A stretch of DNA of 64,000 nt, taken from positions 9,385,001-9,449,000 of the forward strand of contig NC_134546.1 of the NCBI RefSeq assembly GCF_050624435.1, written 5' to 3'. Source of the DNA: Tenrec ecaudatus (taxonomy: Eukaryota > Chordata > Mammalia > Afrosoricida > Tenrecidae). The notes beneath the pieces are model-generated. The model had not been told where the DNA came from and did not search any database. It saw only the letters and a list, made by a program, of their open reading frames with translations. Within the stretch, counting starts at the first letter, position 1. The number at the start of each line of letters is the position of its first letter. Positions 36,001 to 46,795 of the stretch are shown here, in pieces. Both the position numbers and the translations under genes were made by a program.

Positions 36001-39000
36001 GGCCCTATATCGAAAAAGGAGATTTTTAAATTAACAAAACAGCTCAGTGCAGATGGACATTAACAGATCTCTTTATTTCAATACATTGGCTCAAATACAG
36101 CATCAAAACGTAATCCTATTTGTTGCAAGAGGATATAGCTTTTATAGCAAAAGTACGCTAGCGTCTTTAAATTAATCAGAACCCACATAGTAGTTTGTCC
36201 AACCCAGTCAGGGTAGCTAACTAGCTGTGACTGATATTCAATATGAGTAATCCTGTCTTAAATTGCATACCAGGTAACATGTGAACTTATATGCAGCTTT
36301 TAAAACATGCCATTACATCTAGATGAAGCTTCTTAACAGAGGGTTTTTTTTAGATTTAGAAACAGGATTGAACATTCAGTATGAATCTTAATCAAACTTA
36401 AAGGTAATAGTGAATTTGTTTATGTTTTCAAAAATCAAGTTAATTCATTTTATCAAATTAACACTCAAATACATGCAAATGACATAATTTAGTCCCACTG
36501 TAAGAATGCTACCACAAAGACAAAGTCATTTTGTGGGAGTACAAGGCAATTGTGCATAACTATTTCCTGTACAATAGACTTAATAACCCATCAGAGATAT
36601 AAATTAGATAATGACAGAATCTGAAAAATCCTATAAACTGATGTTAGAACATTTTAAATTCTAAGTTCAACTAAATTTGACTCAGATGATGAAAATTACC
36701 CAAGTAGTTTTAGTTTAAATTTTGTGTTACAGTTATGGAAAATACCATTATTGAGCTGAGAAACAGTTATTAAAATTATGAGTAAGTTCATATGTTAAAC
36801 GAGCTTCTCCTTTCATCCATATTGTTAAACTCCTAATTTTTTTTCAATATTAAAGAAAGTCTTTTCTTTGTAATTACTAGTTAAAGGCTTGAAAGTGATT
36901 TGTCAAGTTCAACGAAACAATTATTAGGAAATTTTGTGTCTATTTTATTTCATCTTTGTTAAATAATACAATTTTTTTGATGCTTGGTTAAATTTATGTT
37001 GTATGAAATTATAATTAAGTTACAGTTTTTTGAGTGAAAAGTGGAGGGAATTTACTTGGGTAAAATAAAATTAACAAACCTCATCACAATATTTTGAAAA
37101 TAAAGAATTACAAATCAAAGCTTAAGATCACAATGAGTTCTTGAATTTGGAAATGGAAAGTTTAATAGTAATCAAACCCGATCTTCTTCAACATTATTGG
37201 AGTGATAGGTTTGTCTTTATGTACCAGTCCTTCTCTCTGAGTATTTGTAAAATGACAGTTCCCGAAATCGGACCAGAGAACCTTTCAGATCCTTGCAGCC
37301 TCCGAGCCTATTAATTTAGCTGCTTTGTAGAATGAGGCTGATTAAGAACAAGAACCAGATAAGAAAAATTTCCAGCATTCCTGACCTCATTTTCTCTTAA
37401 ATCCAAAGGATAAATGGGGGAGAAGAGATTTTCTTCCGTTGGCTTTATTTTTTCAACTCTAGAAAATAAACTCTCCATAGTAATTTCATTACATGTCTGC
37501 ATTTGACTTCTTTTTAAGATTGAAATGGTGAAGTTATTTTGCGTGCTTGTGTTTTGCAGATAGATGTTTTGTAGGCCACTAATAAATGGCATGTTTTCTT
37601 TATATCTGTATGTGGATACAGATATACTCGAGCTTATGGTTTAAACGACTAGTGATAGAATTGAATAACTCCTGGGAGCCTTTTGCCATCATTCTGCTAT
37701 TATACCCGTCGTTGCACGATGACGCGTCTATTTTAAATTGTCGATACGAGGTGGAATTCCCTCCGGCACCGTTTGCTTTCAAAAGCTGCTGAGCAGTTTG
37801 CTCTCTTGAATAAATTCTGCTTTGGAGGGGGTCGGGGAGATTTGAACCAGCGCATTCTTGTGTGGTTTGTGAAGATTCACATGGTAACCAGTGGTGAGCA
37901 TTGTTAGGTTTATCTGAATAAGCACCAGCCTAGTGAGTGTTAACGTGATTGCCCAGGGCAATGGAGGGCGAAGTGAGGCACCGAAAGGCCTGCGCTCCCT
38001 CTGTTTTTTTGGAAAGTGCCTTTCCTGGGGGAGGGGCGGGAAGGACACTGCGTGAGCCCCTGGCTGTGAGGGGGGATTTTGGATTTGGTTTGGATTTGAA
38101 GCCGGTGTCCTGTTTCCCTCTAGGTCCTCATTTGTTCTGCTATCGGCTTCATCATCTACTTCTTTTCATTGTTTACCTTCCTAATGAGGGAGGCGGGGTA
38201 GACTGGGGGGTGATTGACAGCTACGAGCCCTTACAGTCTGGCCAGAGAGCAGTTGGCTTTGGTTTCAAAAGTGCTTTAAATGTTCGATTGGGTCGTTTCT
38301 GTTCAACGAGGCTGCTGCTCATCTGAAGGAAATGGTTAGACCAGCGCAGTTTAGGAGCTACCTGGCTGGGGCCTAAGACCCTCCGAAAGCGGCCCGTGCC
38401 CGTGGACAGAGCCCTCCTCGTCCGGGCTTCCAACTCTGTGGCGCGGGGTTTCAAAAAGAAAATGTCATTTTCCCAGTGCAAAAGTGCTTTGATTTCAAGC
38501 CACCCAGCCAAGCTCTCCAAAAGAAAACTGGCTGTGATGCGAACGCGATCGAGAGAGAGCTGCAGTGGAATATTGCAGAGCAAATTTAGTTTTTACTTCA
38601 AAGAAAAATGCTAATTAGCCGATTCACTACTTTTAAAGTTATTGTGAAGCATATGGCGCCCAGTGTGAGATACATCCAACTGCTAAAACCGAGCGCCGTG
38701 GCAAGGAGTGAAGACTGGGCTGTTTGGGGGAGAGTGGGGGCGGGGAGAGGAGGCGAGGCTCCCGGCAGATTCGCTGGGAGGTGCGCCCCCTGCGCCTGGC
38801 GCCCCCTCCGTGGCGCTCGGGTTCCGCTGCGCACCTCGGGCCACGGGCTCGGCTCACACCTGGCCTGGCCCGCAGGGTCCATCTGCAGGACATCTTTACA
38901 GAAAGTCGGGTCTTTTAGGGGTGTCGTCCTCGCCACCGCGGCCAAGTTCCCAGAACACACCACACAGTGGCTTCACATGACGGTTTGCTGGGAAATGCAG

Positions 39001-39090
39001 GGAGACTGGAAAAGGCGGGAAGGGGGGTGCGGGGACCGGGTGTGCGGAGACCCTGCTGGTGGGTAACGAGCGAGCCTCCCACCTCTGCAG
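33018..39090. other. EHBP1: EHBP1 intron, free of recognised interspersed repeats
   Basis: 6,073 bp. I recognise no SINE, LINE or DNA transposon in it, unlike the first 31 kb; only a short (CA)n at about 35236-35251 stands out. From about 38680 it becomes CpG-rich, running into the next exon. Open frames here (37949-38326, 38608-39066 and others) are chance frames in GC-rich DNA. Confidence 0.7.
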
Positions 39091-39260
39091 ACTGGCAGAA
39101 GACCGAGGCCCAGAAGCGCCGCGAGCAGCTCCTGCTGGATGAGCTGGTGACCCTGGTGAACAAGCGGGACGCGCTCGTCAGGGACCTGGACGCCCAGGAG
39201 AAGCAGTGAGTAGTGGGCTGGGGGATGGGGTTGAGGCTTGGCCACCTGCCGAGTGGTGGC
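38680..39260. promoter_or_regulatory. CpG-rich block around the penultimate EHBP1 exon
   Basis: High G+C and CpG from about 38690 (GAGCGCCGTGGC) through the exon at 39091-39205. It includes the twin 9-mers GCGCCCCCT at 38783-38791 and 38799-38807, which are CTCF-like cores on the minus strand. Regulatory role is inferred. Confidence 0.45.
39091..39205 (+). CDS. EHBP1: EHBP1 coding exon (bMERB region, part 3)
   Basis: A 115-nt exon after CCTCTGCAG|AC. It completes the Asp codon and encodes [19 protein letters not shown], then [19 protein letters not shown] and the first two bases of a Gln codon. Donor AAGCA|GTGAGT. The position equivalent to human 'ELVALVNKRD' reads Thr here, a conservative change (human sequence from memory). 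Confidence 0.96.
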
Positions 39261-39426
39261 GAAGTTTGTAGGAAGTTCAGTCCAGAGGTCTTGAGCGGGC
39301 AGTGTCAGCCTCTCGCTGTCCCTGAGCTCCCCATTACCGCTGGGACTCTGAAGGTGAAGCGGGGAGCGCTGCCCTGCCCTCCACTGAGAAAAACTCATTT
39401 TCGTTTCCCTTTTGTCTGACTTCCAG

Positions 39427-39517
39427 GGCCGAAGAAGAAGACGAGCATTTGGAGCGAACTCTAGAGCAAAACAAAGGCAAGATGGCCAAGAAAGAAGAGA
39501 AATGTGTGCTTCAGTAG
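39427..39517 (+). CDS. EHBP1: EHBP1 terminal coding exon with CaaX box
   Basis: After TTCCAG|G the exon encodes QAEEEDEHLERTLEQNKGK then MAKKEEKCVLQ and a TAG stop at 39515-39517. The last four residues, CVLQ, form a CaaX prenylation box preceded by lysines, a membrane-targeting signature known for EHBP1 proteins. The four visible exons together give 125 codons in one uninterrupted frame, so the gene is intact here. Confidence 0.96.
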
Positions 39518-40465
39518 GGCCGGACCAGAACTCTCCCAGCCTTGGAGCTTCTGGGGGCCCCAGACCAGACAAAGTCAAACTCATTGTCGATTTACAATTT
39601 TGGTTTTGCGGATCGCACTTGTTTCCCACCACCTCCTCCCCTCCCCTGCCATTCTAGATCAGATACACAACTGCATAACAGCTTGGTTTCAGGATTTGTG
39701 AGTTAGCGTCTGTTTCCTTGGAATCATGTGAAATTGATTTGCACAGACACCTTGTGAGTGAGGGGCACCGGGGATGGATGTTCAAGAAACTGTTCCCCCA
39801 AAGGAAAACATGACCCACCATTCCCCTCATTGTTTTCCTTCATGTTTTTATGGGAGGGAAATTTGAAAACATTTTGTTGTTGTCATTAATAGCATAATAA
39901 TGGTGGGAGGGGGGTAAAAGGGTATAAGGAAAATGTCATGAATGATTTTTTTCCCAGACCTGCCATATGTAACACTTACTCTGCTACCTAAATTTTATCG
40001 TTAGATCATACTCAACCTACTTATTAAACTGTGTTCTATTTACCAGTGGGGTTTTCTGCAGTTATTTGGCATTTCACTGTGTAAGGATAAATAGAGCTTG
40101 CCTCTGACAGAGGCTAGTCCTGTAATGTGCCCTGGGATTTGAAGTTGGGCTGTGGGGTGGGACTAATGGACATGCATCAGTTTACAAAGACAGTCTTATC
40201 ATCTGAGGATGCGCCATCTTCTTCTCTGGATAATTGTTTATTACATAGAGCTTGGTTCCTACATTTTATTCGGTCTCAACATTGGCTCAAGAATGCTGTA
40301 ATATTTATTCTGTATTGTTAGAAGTCTGTCTTGCCACTAGGAGTAAATCCCCCAGTTAATATTTCTTCTCTAGCATAGCTCTCTTTTGTGTGTGTGTATA
40401 AATGGTTACCTGTTTATTTATTACTGAGTCATATATAAATTTTCAATAAAATCAGAAACTTTCTT
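39518..40465 (+). other. EHBP1: EHBP1 3' UTR
   Basis: Follows the stop codon without an intron. The AATAAA at 40445-40450 is the best polyadenylation signal; cleavage is expected 10-25 bases later. The sequence is AT-rich with T-rich stretches. Other transcript ends cannot be excluded. Confidence 0.7.
40445..40450 (+). terminator. EHBP1: Polyadenylation signal AATAAA (EHBP1)
   Basis: Canonical hexamer at the end of the AT-rich 3' UTR, followed by a T-rich stretch. Confidence 0.65.
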
Positions 40466-40872
40466 ACCTTAAACACTGACTTTACGTTCTTCAAATGAAA
40501 ACTTGACACTTTGAATGAAGGGAAGTTTGTGTGTCCTTAAAGGGTTTTCATGTGAAAAACAGTCCTCTGGTTGTATTTGGAGCTGAATAAGTTGACACCA
40601 TCCCCAAAGGGGCCCTGCTGACACACAGATTGGAAGTGAAGAGCACATAGTCATATTTTCCTAAGCAGTTTAAACTATCATCCAGAAAAATGGTCATCTA
40701 TTTTATTAAAGATTGGGAGGGGGATGTGTGATTCCACTTCACTGGAAAATGCTAATATCTAGGTGAATTTTCATGTTAATGTTTTTGATTATTTGTAGTA
40801 TTGCACTGAGGTCTCAGGGTAAGTCATCAAGTCTGTGGGAGCCAAGATTATAGGAGAGATTTATTGTGGGAA

Positions 40873-40923
<51 letters not shown>

Positions 40924-41280
40924 GGGAATTTTACACAAGAAATTCCAGGCTATAGGGGGCTGAGGTAGGGGGAGTCCTCCATAGAGAGATCCCCAACAAA
41001 GCTCATTCAACAAGTCTAAAGATTTAAAGAAAAACATTCACTAGCCTTTAGCCTAAAACAAAAACAACAAATGCAGTGTTATATATGTTACACATTATAC
41101 AATTCACTAAGTGCCTTTGGAAACATACAGTTGACTCCCAATTGCAAGCATCTCAAAATGCTGATTGCTACAGTAAGATTACCGCAAGAAAATGATTTTA
41201 AGCAAAGTTTTTGAAAAGTTACTGCAACTTAAGTGAAATCGGGAATTAGTTTTGCGGTGCTCTGGGGAAAGCTCAGAAAC
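40466..41280. other. EHBP1-OTX1 intergenic, AT-rich half
   Basis: No gene. Contains the (GT)n tract at 40878-40921 and an adenine-rich stretch near 41050-41075. Confidence 0.6.
40878..40921. repeat. (GT)n microsatellite
   Basis: About 22 uninterrupted GT units. Confidence 0.98.
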
Positions 41281-42114
41281 TCAATCTAACCCCAGGGAAG
41301 GGCCGCGCGGAATCGCCCAATCCAAGTCACCCACCCGCCCAGTGTGCTACATGGATTCCGGTGCGTTCCTTCCGGATGGGCTTCACTGAGGGGCGATCCC
41401 GCTAGACGTACCCGACTTGCCAAGCCTGACCTCGCCACAGATTAGCTAGGGTGTCTGGGCCCCACCTGACCGGTCTCCTGGGGCTTCCTTTGGGGCTGCC
41501 CAGTGGCGCCCGCAAGCCCCGCAGCGGCGGCGAAGCGCAGGCCCCCGGGTCTGTGGGGTCAGGCCCCTGGCAAGGGCGCTCGGCGGGCGCCCGGACTTCG
41601 TTGCGTTCGGCCCAGGATGCCGCCGGCTAAGACCCAGAAAGCCTGAGCTGCGCGAAGAGAGGGCCAGGAGGTCGCCATGGAAGAGGACCTTTGCAGACAG
41701 CAGGATTGGGCACAGCCCCAGGACCAGTGCGGGACGTTCGCCTCCCGCTAGGCGCCCTCGGCCCGGAGGCGAACCCGTCCCGAGTCTAGAGCCTGGCTGG
41801 ACCTCGAGGTCACCTGGGCGCGGGTCGGAGCCCCGGGGACCCCAGCTTCCTTGCCCCCTCCCTGGCCCAGGGGCCTAGAGCTGGGCCGGCTTCCCCTCCC
41901 CCGGCGCTTCCCCCTCTTGCCCGCTCCTCGGTCCCTAGTGGGACATGGCTGGCTGGCAGGGCCGCAGCTTCTGGCCCAGTTTCTCCCACCTGGACATTAG
42001 CCGCCTGGACGATGGCCGCCTCAGTCCTTCCTCTGCACCGCACACTGGAAACTTTCTCTCTCGCTCCCTCCCATTTCACTCTCCTCCCTCTCCCCTCACC
42101 CCACTCTCTTTCTC

Positions 42115-42215
42115 CTCCTAATCCCGAGGTTTTATGGGCTGAGCATTAAGAAAATTCGCCTGCAATTTGGGATTAGATAAATACTCTCATTAGGGGGAAA
42201 AAAATCTGTGCTACT
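42115..42215. promoter_or_regulatory. Candidate regulatory element with paired OTX-type sites
   Basis: Within an AT-rich island in the CpG block, TAATCCC at 42119-42125 and GGGATTA at 42169-42175 are inverted copies of the K50-homeodomain core TAATCC, 43 bp apart. Between and after them are TTTTATGGG, CTGAGCATTAAG and TAGATAAATACTCTCATTAGG. Sites of this type are bound by OTX/bicoid-class proteins, so direct autoregulation is conceivable. Function is inferred. Confidence 0.4.
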
Positions 42216-42954
42216 TGATACCTCCCGACTTCCCCCCGAAACCGGCAGCAGCATCTGGAACCGTCAGCGCCCGACTACCGGCGCGGCTGGCCCTGGGGAC
42301 CGCGCGGGCACATTCCAGTGCGCAGGGGGCCTCCCCACCTCGCCGGCCCGGACCTGCGGCAGCCGCCGAAATAGGGGCCGGAGGCAGCTGGAAGCTGAGG
42401 CTGCGGGCCGGGCGAGGGCACACGCGCTGGCGCGGGCGGGCCAACACGGGCACACAGCGCAGGCCCGGGTGGCAAGCTCCGGGCTATGGAGTGGGACGCG
42501 GCCGGTGCGCGCTCCAGGACGCTTGCACCCCCCACCCCCACTAGCGAGCTCCAGCCCGCGCCGGTCCCCGGAACTGGCGGCGGGATGTCTGTCTGTTCTT
42601 TCTTGGAGACTGAGCCCCGTCTCTGGGCTCCGGGACCCGGGCTGCTGACCGCGGACCGCAGTGGGCTGTACCCGGCGGGGCCCTGCGCGAGCCCGGGCAC
42701 TGTCCGCACCGGGGCCAACGCCGTGCTCTGCACAGCTTCATGGCTCTTAAAGCCTTTCCCCCCTTCATGTTTTTCCTTTTCTCTCGTTCCTTTATTCAGC
42801 TTTCTCTCCCTTTTGTGAATGGGCAGCGGTGTCTTTGTTCTGGAGAGAAGCGCCCGTGCCGCTGACTTTTGTGAACCAGAGAAGGGTCTTGTAGAAACCT
42901 CCTTTTCTCCTTCTTAGTCCCCCTACTCCCACCCCTCCTTCCCTGCCCCTTTGA

Positions 42955-43140
42955 TTAGATGCTCCCTCGTCGTTAAAAAAATGTAATTTCGTTGGTCTGG
43001 CGGCCACTTTCTTTGAACATTAGCTCGCTTTCAGCTCCAACTTCAATTAGAAGGAGTTGATTTTGAGAGATCAACAAAAGAACCGACCAAAGCCTTATTA
43101 AAGGTCCTAAGAAGATCTCCCGGGTTCTTTGAGAAGCAGT
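42955..43140. promoter_or_regulatory. Candidate non-coding element upstream of OTX1
   Basis: AT-rich island with TTTGATTAGATG, CTTTGAACATTAG, CTTCAATTAGAAGG and TTGAGAGATCAACAAAAG: several homeodomain-like and TCF/LEF-like motifs packed in 130 bp. Motif reading only. Confidence 0.3.
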
Positions 43141-44394
43141 TAAGGAAACAGTGTGCCCTCCATCATATTCTGTTACCGTATTTTATTCGGACTCCAAAGG
43201 AAAGTGTCGCTTGGGGGGAGGGGAAAAGCACTTTGAAGAGCGGCTGTGGGGGTGGGGTGGGGGGCTTTCACTCAGCGGGGCTGTCCTCCCACCTCCTCCT
43301 CCTCCTCACCCAGCGCCCAGTCTGAGGACGGGGCTCGACCCCGCGACTCGGCAGTGCCGGTCCCCCCCGCCTCAAGGCGCCCTTGGGCTCCTGAACCCGG
43401 CCTGACGCCCCTGTCCAAACTTTTCACTCTGCCTGGCGGGCTAGGGGGATCAGAGAGATGGGGCAGGAATTTTTGGAAAAGGAGTAAAGTCGTGCCTAAG
43501 ATTTAAAAGGAGGTGCTATTTAAAGAAGGAGCTGGCTCCAGGCTGGGGTGGAAACAGCCCCCCACCCCCTCCCCACCTCGGTGGACGTGTCTGAGAAGTT
43601 TGTTCCACTGGGAAAGGGCCATCGCCAGTACGAACAAGCCGGGGACATCGCCTCAAGGAGGCCACTTTGGCGGCGAATGGAAAGGAAATGGACGGCAGGG
43701 GCCCGTGGCCCCGTTTCCCACCAGACTCTCCCCGGTAGATGAAACGGAGAAAGTCGAGAGCGACCGAGTGGCCACGAGAAAGTTTCCTCTCCGACCCTTT
43801 GGACTCAGCAGAGTGTGCGAGGGAGAGAGGGCAGGGGCGCTGAGCTCGAACATTTCACGGGAAGCGTTTAAACCCTAAAAGCACCCTGGGGTGGATGGGG
43901 TGGGGGCCCCGGAACGCGGCGAAGCAGGTACGCGCGGCGTTTCCCCTGCGGGTGCCATTCCGGGGCTCCCGAGTTTTGTTGGAGGCTTGTCACCGGGAGG
44001 CCAGCCGCGCTTTGGGAGCTCTTCCCGCGCTCAGCAAAGTTGCCTGCACCGGCACGAGCCGCCCGCGGCGTCCTTCAGCGGGTGACGGCGCCGGGAAGGA
44101 GACGCCGCGAGAGGGGCTGGGGGCCCGCGCCGCTCCTCCGGCCCGCGGCCCCTGAGTCTTCGCACCCACACGCCGGCCGCTGAGCTGGGTGGGCGCGCCG
44201 GGGAGCGAAGAAACCGGTTCTCCGGCACATCGCCTCCCGGCCGCCACTCCCTCGCTAGCGCCGAGAGGGCGGGCGAGGGACGGGGCCCCCCGGGACAGGC
44301 CCCGGGACCCGCGCCCCTCTGTGACCGGTGCTGCGGCGTGGCGCTCGCCCTCCTTGCGTGGCTCCGCGCGGCGTGTGCCAGCCGCGTCCCGGAG

Positions 44395-44475
44395 TGAGCG
44401 CGCGGCCGGGGCGGGGCGGGCTGGCGGGCGGCGCGGGCGGGGGGCGGGGGCGGGGGAGGGCGGGGGCGCGCAGAG
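44395..44475 (+). promoter_or_regulatory. OTX1: GC-box and G-run cluster at the OTX1 promoter
   Basis: The segment holds repeated GGGGCGGGGC-type Sp/KLF boxes and many runs of three or more G on the plus strand, sufficient for G-quadruplex formation. An inverted CCAAT box (ATTGG, 44539-44543) follows. No TATA box is visible. This places the promoter at roughly 44.4-44.6 kb. Confidence 0.6.
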
Positions 44476-44544
44476 GTAACCCTCGGCTCGAGCTGCCATT
44501 GCCCGGCTCGCTGTCACTCAGCCCGCCCGGGGCCCCCGATTGGC

Positions 44545-44672
44545 AGCCTAGCCCCGTTACGCACTCGCCTCGCGTTCACATACCCGGGGAGGGCAGTAGA
44601 AAGGTGATCAATCTTCATCAGGCTACATTTCCAATCACCTAAACAACCGAGCAAGACAAGCCGCTGCGACAA
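44545..44672 (+). other. OTX1: OTX1 5' non-coding exon 1 (start uncertain)
   Basis: A non-coding first exon is inferred from the GC-box and CCAAT cluster upstream and from the donor CGACAAG|GTAAAT at 44672/44673. The start is a guess based on usual CCAAT-to-TSS spacing and may be anywhere from about 44500 to 44640. The segment holds GGTGATCAATCTTCATCAGG and TTTCCAATCACC and has no ATG. Confidence 0.45.
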
Positions 44673-45023
44673 GGTAAATCGCTTGATTTATTTAGTTTGC
44701 CAAAGTGCCTCTGCAAGACTTCCCTAGCCCCCGCCGCCTCCGCGCCGCGGCCGAGCCTCCTCCCAACTCTGCCCCTGGCACCCCTGCACCCCCCCTTTGT
44801 GGCCCCTCGGCGCAAGCCCCGGAGAGCCGCCGTCCCGGGAGCGTGTGGGGGTTTTGCAAACAAAGTGTCTGTGCAATAAAAAGAAACCCGATGGGACACA
44901 CAGGGAACCTCGGGGAGAGGCGAGCGGGATGGGAGAGGGAAGTTGGGAAAAGAAAGCAAGCAGGGGTCCCAGCGCAGCCGCGCCCCGGCCGGCGGGTGAT
45001 TCCCGCGCCCCTCTGTTTTGCAG

Positions 45024-45092
45024 GTTGGCCGCCCCGCGGGTCTAGGTGAGGGCCCGAGGTAGATGGTGAGCGGCCGCGGCAGCTGAGGGCAG
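45024..45092 (+). other. OTX1: OTX1 5' non-coding exon 2 (inferred)
   Basis: Acceptor CTCTGTTTTGCAG|G at 45023 and donor GAGGGCAG|GTAAGG at 45092. Two weaker internal donors (CTAG|GTGAGG after 45045 and GATG|GTGAGC after 45065) could shorten it. If the full exon is used it contains a seven-codon upstream ORF at 45063-45086. Confidence 0.45.
45063..45086 (+). CDS. Possible upstream ORF in OTX1 5' UTR
   Basis: ATG GTG AGC GGC CGC GGC AGC TGA encodes MVSGRGS. It is the only upstream ATG I see in the inferred leader exons. Its Kozak context is intermediate (T at -3, G at +4). It exists in the mRNA only if the donor at 45092 is used. Confidence 0.3.
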   Translation: MVSGRGS

Positions 45093-46581
45093 GTAAGGAG
45101 CAAGGCACCCGGCCTCCCAGGACGCGGGGAGAGCGTCGCCCGTGTGGCTTCCCCCTCCTCCAGTGAGTCCTTTCGTACTCCGGGCTCAGACTGGGGGCGG
45201 GGCCGGGGGACCGCCTCGGCACCCCTCTCTGGGCGCGAAGGGCCCCCGAGCGCGGGTTACGTCCCCGCGCCCCCTCCCCCCTCCCCGCCTCCTCCGAAGT
45301 CAGCTAAGCGAAGTGCTAAAGTTTGCCGAAAGTCTTTGAAAACGGTGCTGCCGGCGGCCCCTGTCCCCGGCCCAAAAGTCCCAGTGGTTTCGCGCCCAGC
45401 AAACTGGCCCGGGTCGCGGAGGACCCGGGGCGAGGGTTTCTCGGGCTCCAACTTCTTCCGCTGAACTTCCCAGCCCAGCTCCCACGGCCTGCTTCACTAA
45501 GTTCCCGCGAAGCGGGATGAAGCCACCAGGCCCCGGGGCCCCAGTCTCCCTCCCAGCACCCCCTTCCTGACTCGGAGCGGAGCGCCTCGGCTTGGGGCAG
45601 CTGCGCAAGCAAGGCTTGGACCTCCCAGGAGCGGGCAGCGCGGGCCGGCGGGCGCCGCCTCTGAGGCCTAGTTGTTTAGTTTCGCTCTGGTCCTGGGGCG
45701 GCGGGGAGACAGACGAAGGGGTGCGCACGGGACGGGCTCCACTCCGGTCTTCGGGATACCCTGGGTTTCTGGAGCGCACAGCAGGTCACCATTCCACGCA
45801 GCCCAGGCCTCTTTGCCCATAGCCAGGACCCAGCAGAAGGAAGGCCGCTCCCGCGCCCCCAACGAAGGCTGCCACAGAGGCACCCCCTGGGAACCCCTTG
45901 GAATGGACACCTCTACAGAGGCCCTTTTCCCTTCTGGCCGCCTCTGAGACCTGAGCACTTACCTGCAGGAAGCGGGATCTTTCCCAGGCTAGGCATAGAG
46001 GCCAGCTGCGGGGTGACTGCAGAAACCTTGAAAAGAATGGAGCTTCCCAAGCTCCTTAAGTTGACCAAGAGGCCAGGTGCAGCTCGCCCTACGCAGGGCT
46101 TCACTTTGGCTCTCAAGAGGGCCCATCTTTTTGTCCAGCTTTCAAAACATTACAAACAAACAATATAACGCTTCGTGTTTGGGGCAGCGTGAGGCTAGGG
46201 TGCTATGTGAACGTCTGCTAGTTCAGCAGGAGACTTGGCGTTTTTTGCCAGACGCAACATTTTAGTTTAGACTTGAGGCCCAGCTACCTGATTTTAGGGC
46301 CTTAAGTCGTCTTCCACTTGGCCCTACTTTTAACCTCAGCTCATTCGCAGGGCCTTCCTGCCAGTGCCTTCCTCCTAAGCCCGGGAGAGAGGCAGTGTCC
46401 ACGCAGAAAAGTTCAGTTAAAAAAAAAAAAGCTGTGGTCTCAGGGCTTAGGCCCTTGGGAACCCAGTTGACCTGAGCCCTGTGCAGTTCCGAAGCCTGTG
46501 GCCTCTCTCCCCACATTCCTAGGCACCTGGCTTCCTAGTACCCTCCAACTGACGGTTTTTGTGTGTATCTTATCTCCATAG
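45093..46581. other. OTX1: OTX1 intron (5' UTR)
   Basis: 1,489 bp between the inferred non-coding exon 2 and the ATG exon. GC-rich at first, then ordinary; a short poly(A) lies near 46419-46430. No other feature seen. Confidence 0.5.
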
Positions 46582-46698
46582 GCCGGACCCCCAGACACAA
46601 CTGAGCTCGCAGGACTGACGTCGTGGTGGTGGGATCCCCGCACCGCGCCTGGCCCCAGCCCCCTGGATCCATCGGGGCGCCTCCACCCGGCTGTTAGC
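46582..46698 (+). other. OTX1: OTX1 5' UTR, part in the ATG exon
   Basis: Follows the acceptor TCTCCATAG|GCC at 46581. No ATG occurs before the start codon in this piece. Confidence 0.7.
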
Positions 46699-46795
46699 AT
46701 GATGTCTTACCTCAAACAACCCCCATATGGCATGAACGGGTTGGGCCTAGCCGGGCCAGCCATGGACCTACTGCACCCCTCTGTAGGCTACCCGG
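46699..46795 (+). CDS. OTX1: OTX1 coding exon 1 (N-terminus)
   Basis: Encodes [19 protein letters not shown] then [13 protein letters not shown], the invariant OTX-family N-terminus, and ends in the first base of the Ala33 codon at CCGG|GTGAGC. The start is the first of two tandem ATGs with A at -3. OTX1 is a K50 paired-class homeodomain transcription factor acting in the nucleus in forebrain and midbrain regionalisation, cortical layer 5-6 neurons, and inner-ear and eye development (family knowledge). The length and residues identify OTX1 rather than OTX2 or CRX, because they continue into the His-rich C-terminus in the last exon. Confidence 0.98.

Larger units (their letters stand above)
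41300..45900. promoter_or_regulatory. OTX1: Large CpG island cluster over the OTX1 5' region
   Basis: About 4.6 kb of mostly GC-rich, CpG-dense DNA, densest at 41450-42000, 42200-42720, 43870-44560 and 44700-45700. Two AT-rich islands interrupt it (42115-42210 and 42960-43140). Long CpG-wide domains are typical of Polycomb-regulated developmental genes. The many open frames on both strands here are by-products of high GC content. Confidence 0.8.

Noticed and set aside
38973-39632. 219-codon minus-strand open frame across the last EHBP1 exons
   Set aside because: It lies antisense to two confirmed EHBP1 exons and their splice sites; no recognisable protein.
43990-45222. Long minus-strand frames of 154-176 codons over the OTX1 promoter
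   Set aside because: Only GC-driven open frames; Arg/Pro/Ala-rich without domains. An antisense RNA is possible but not shown.
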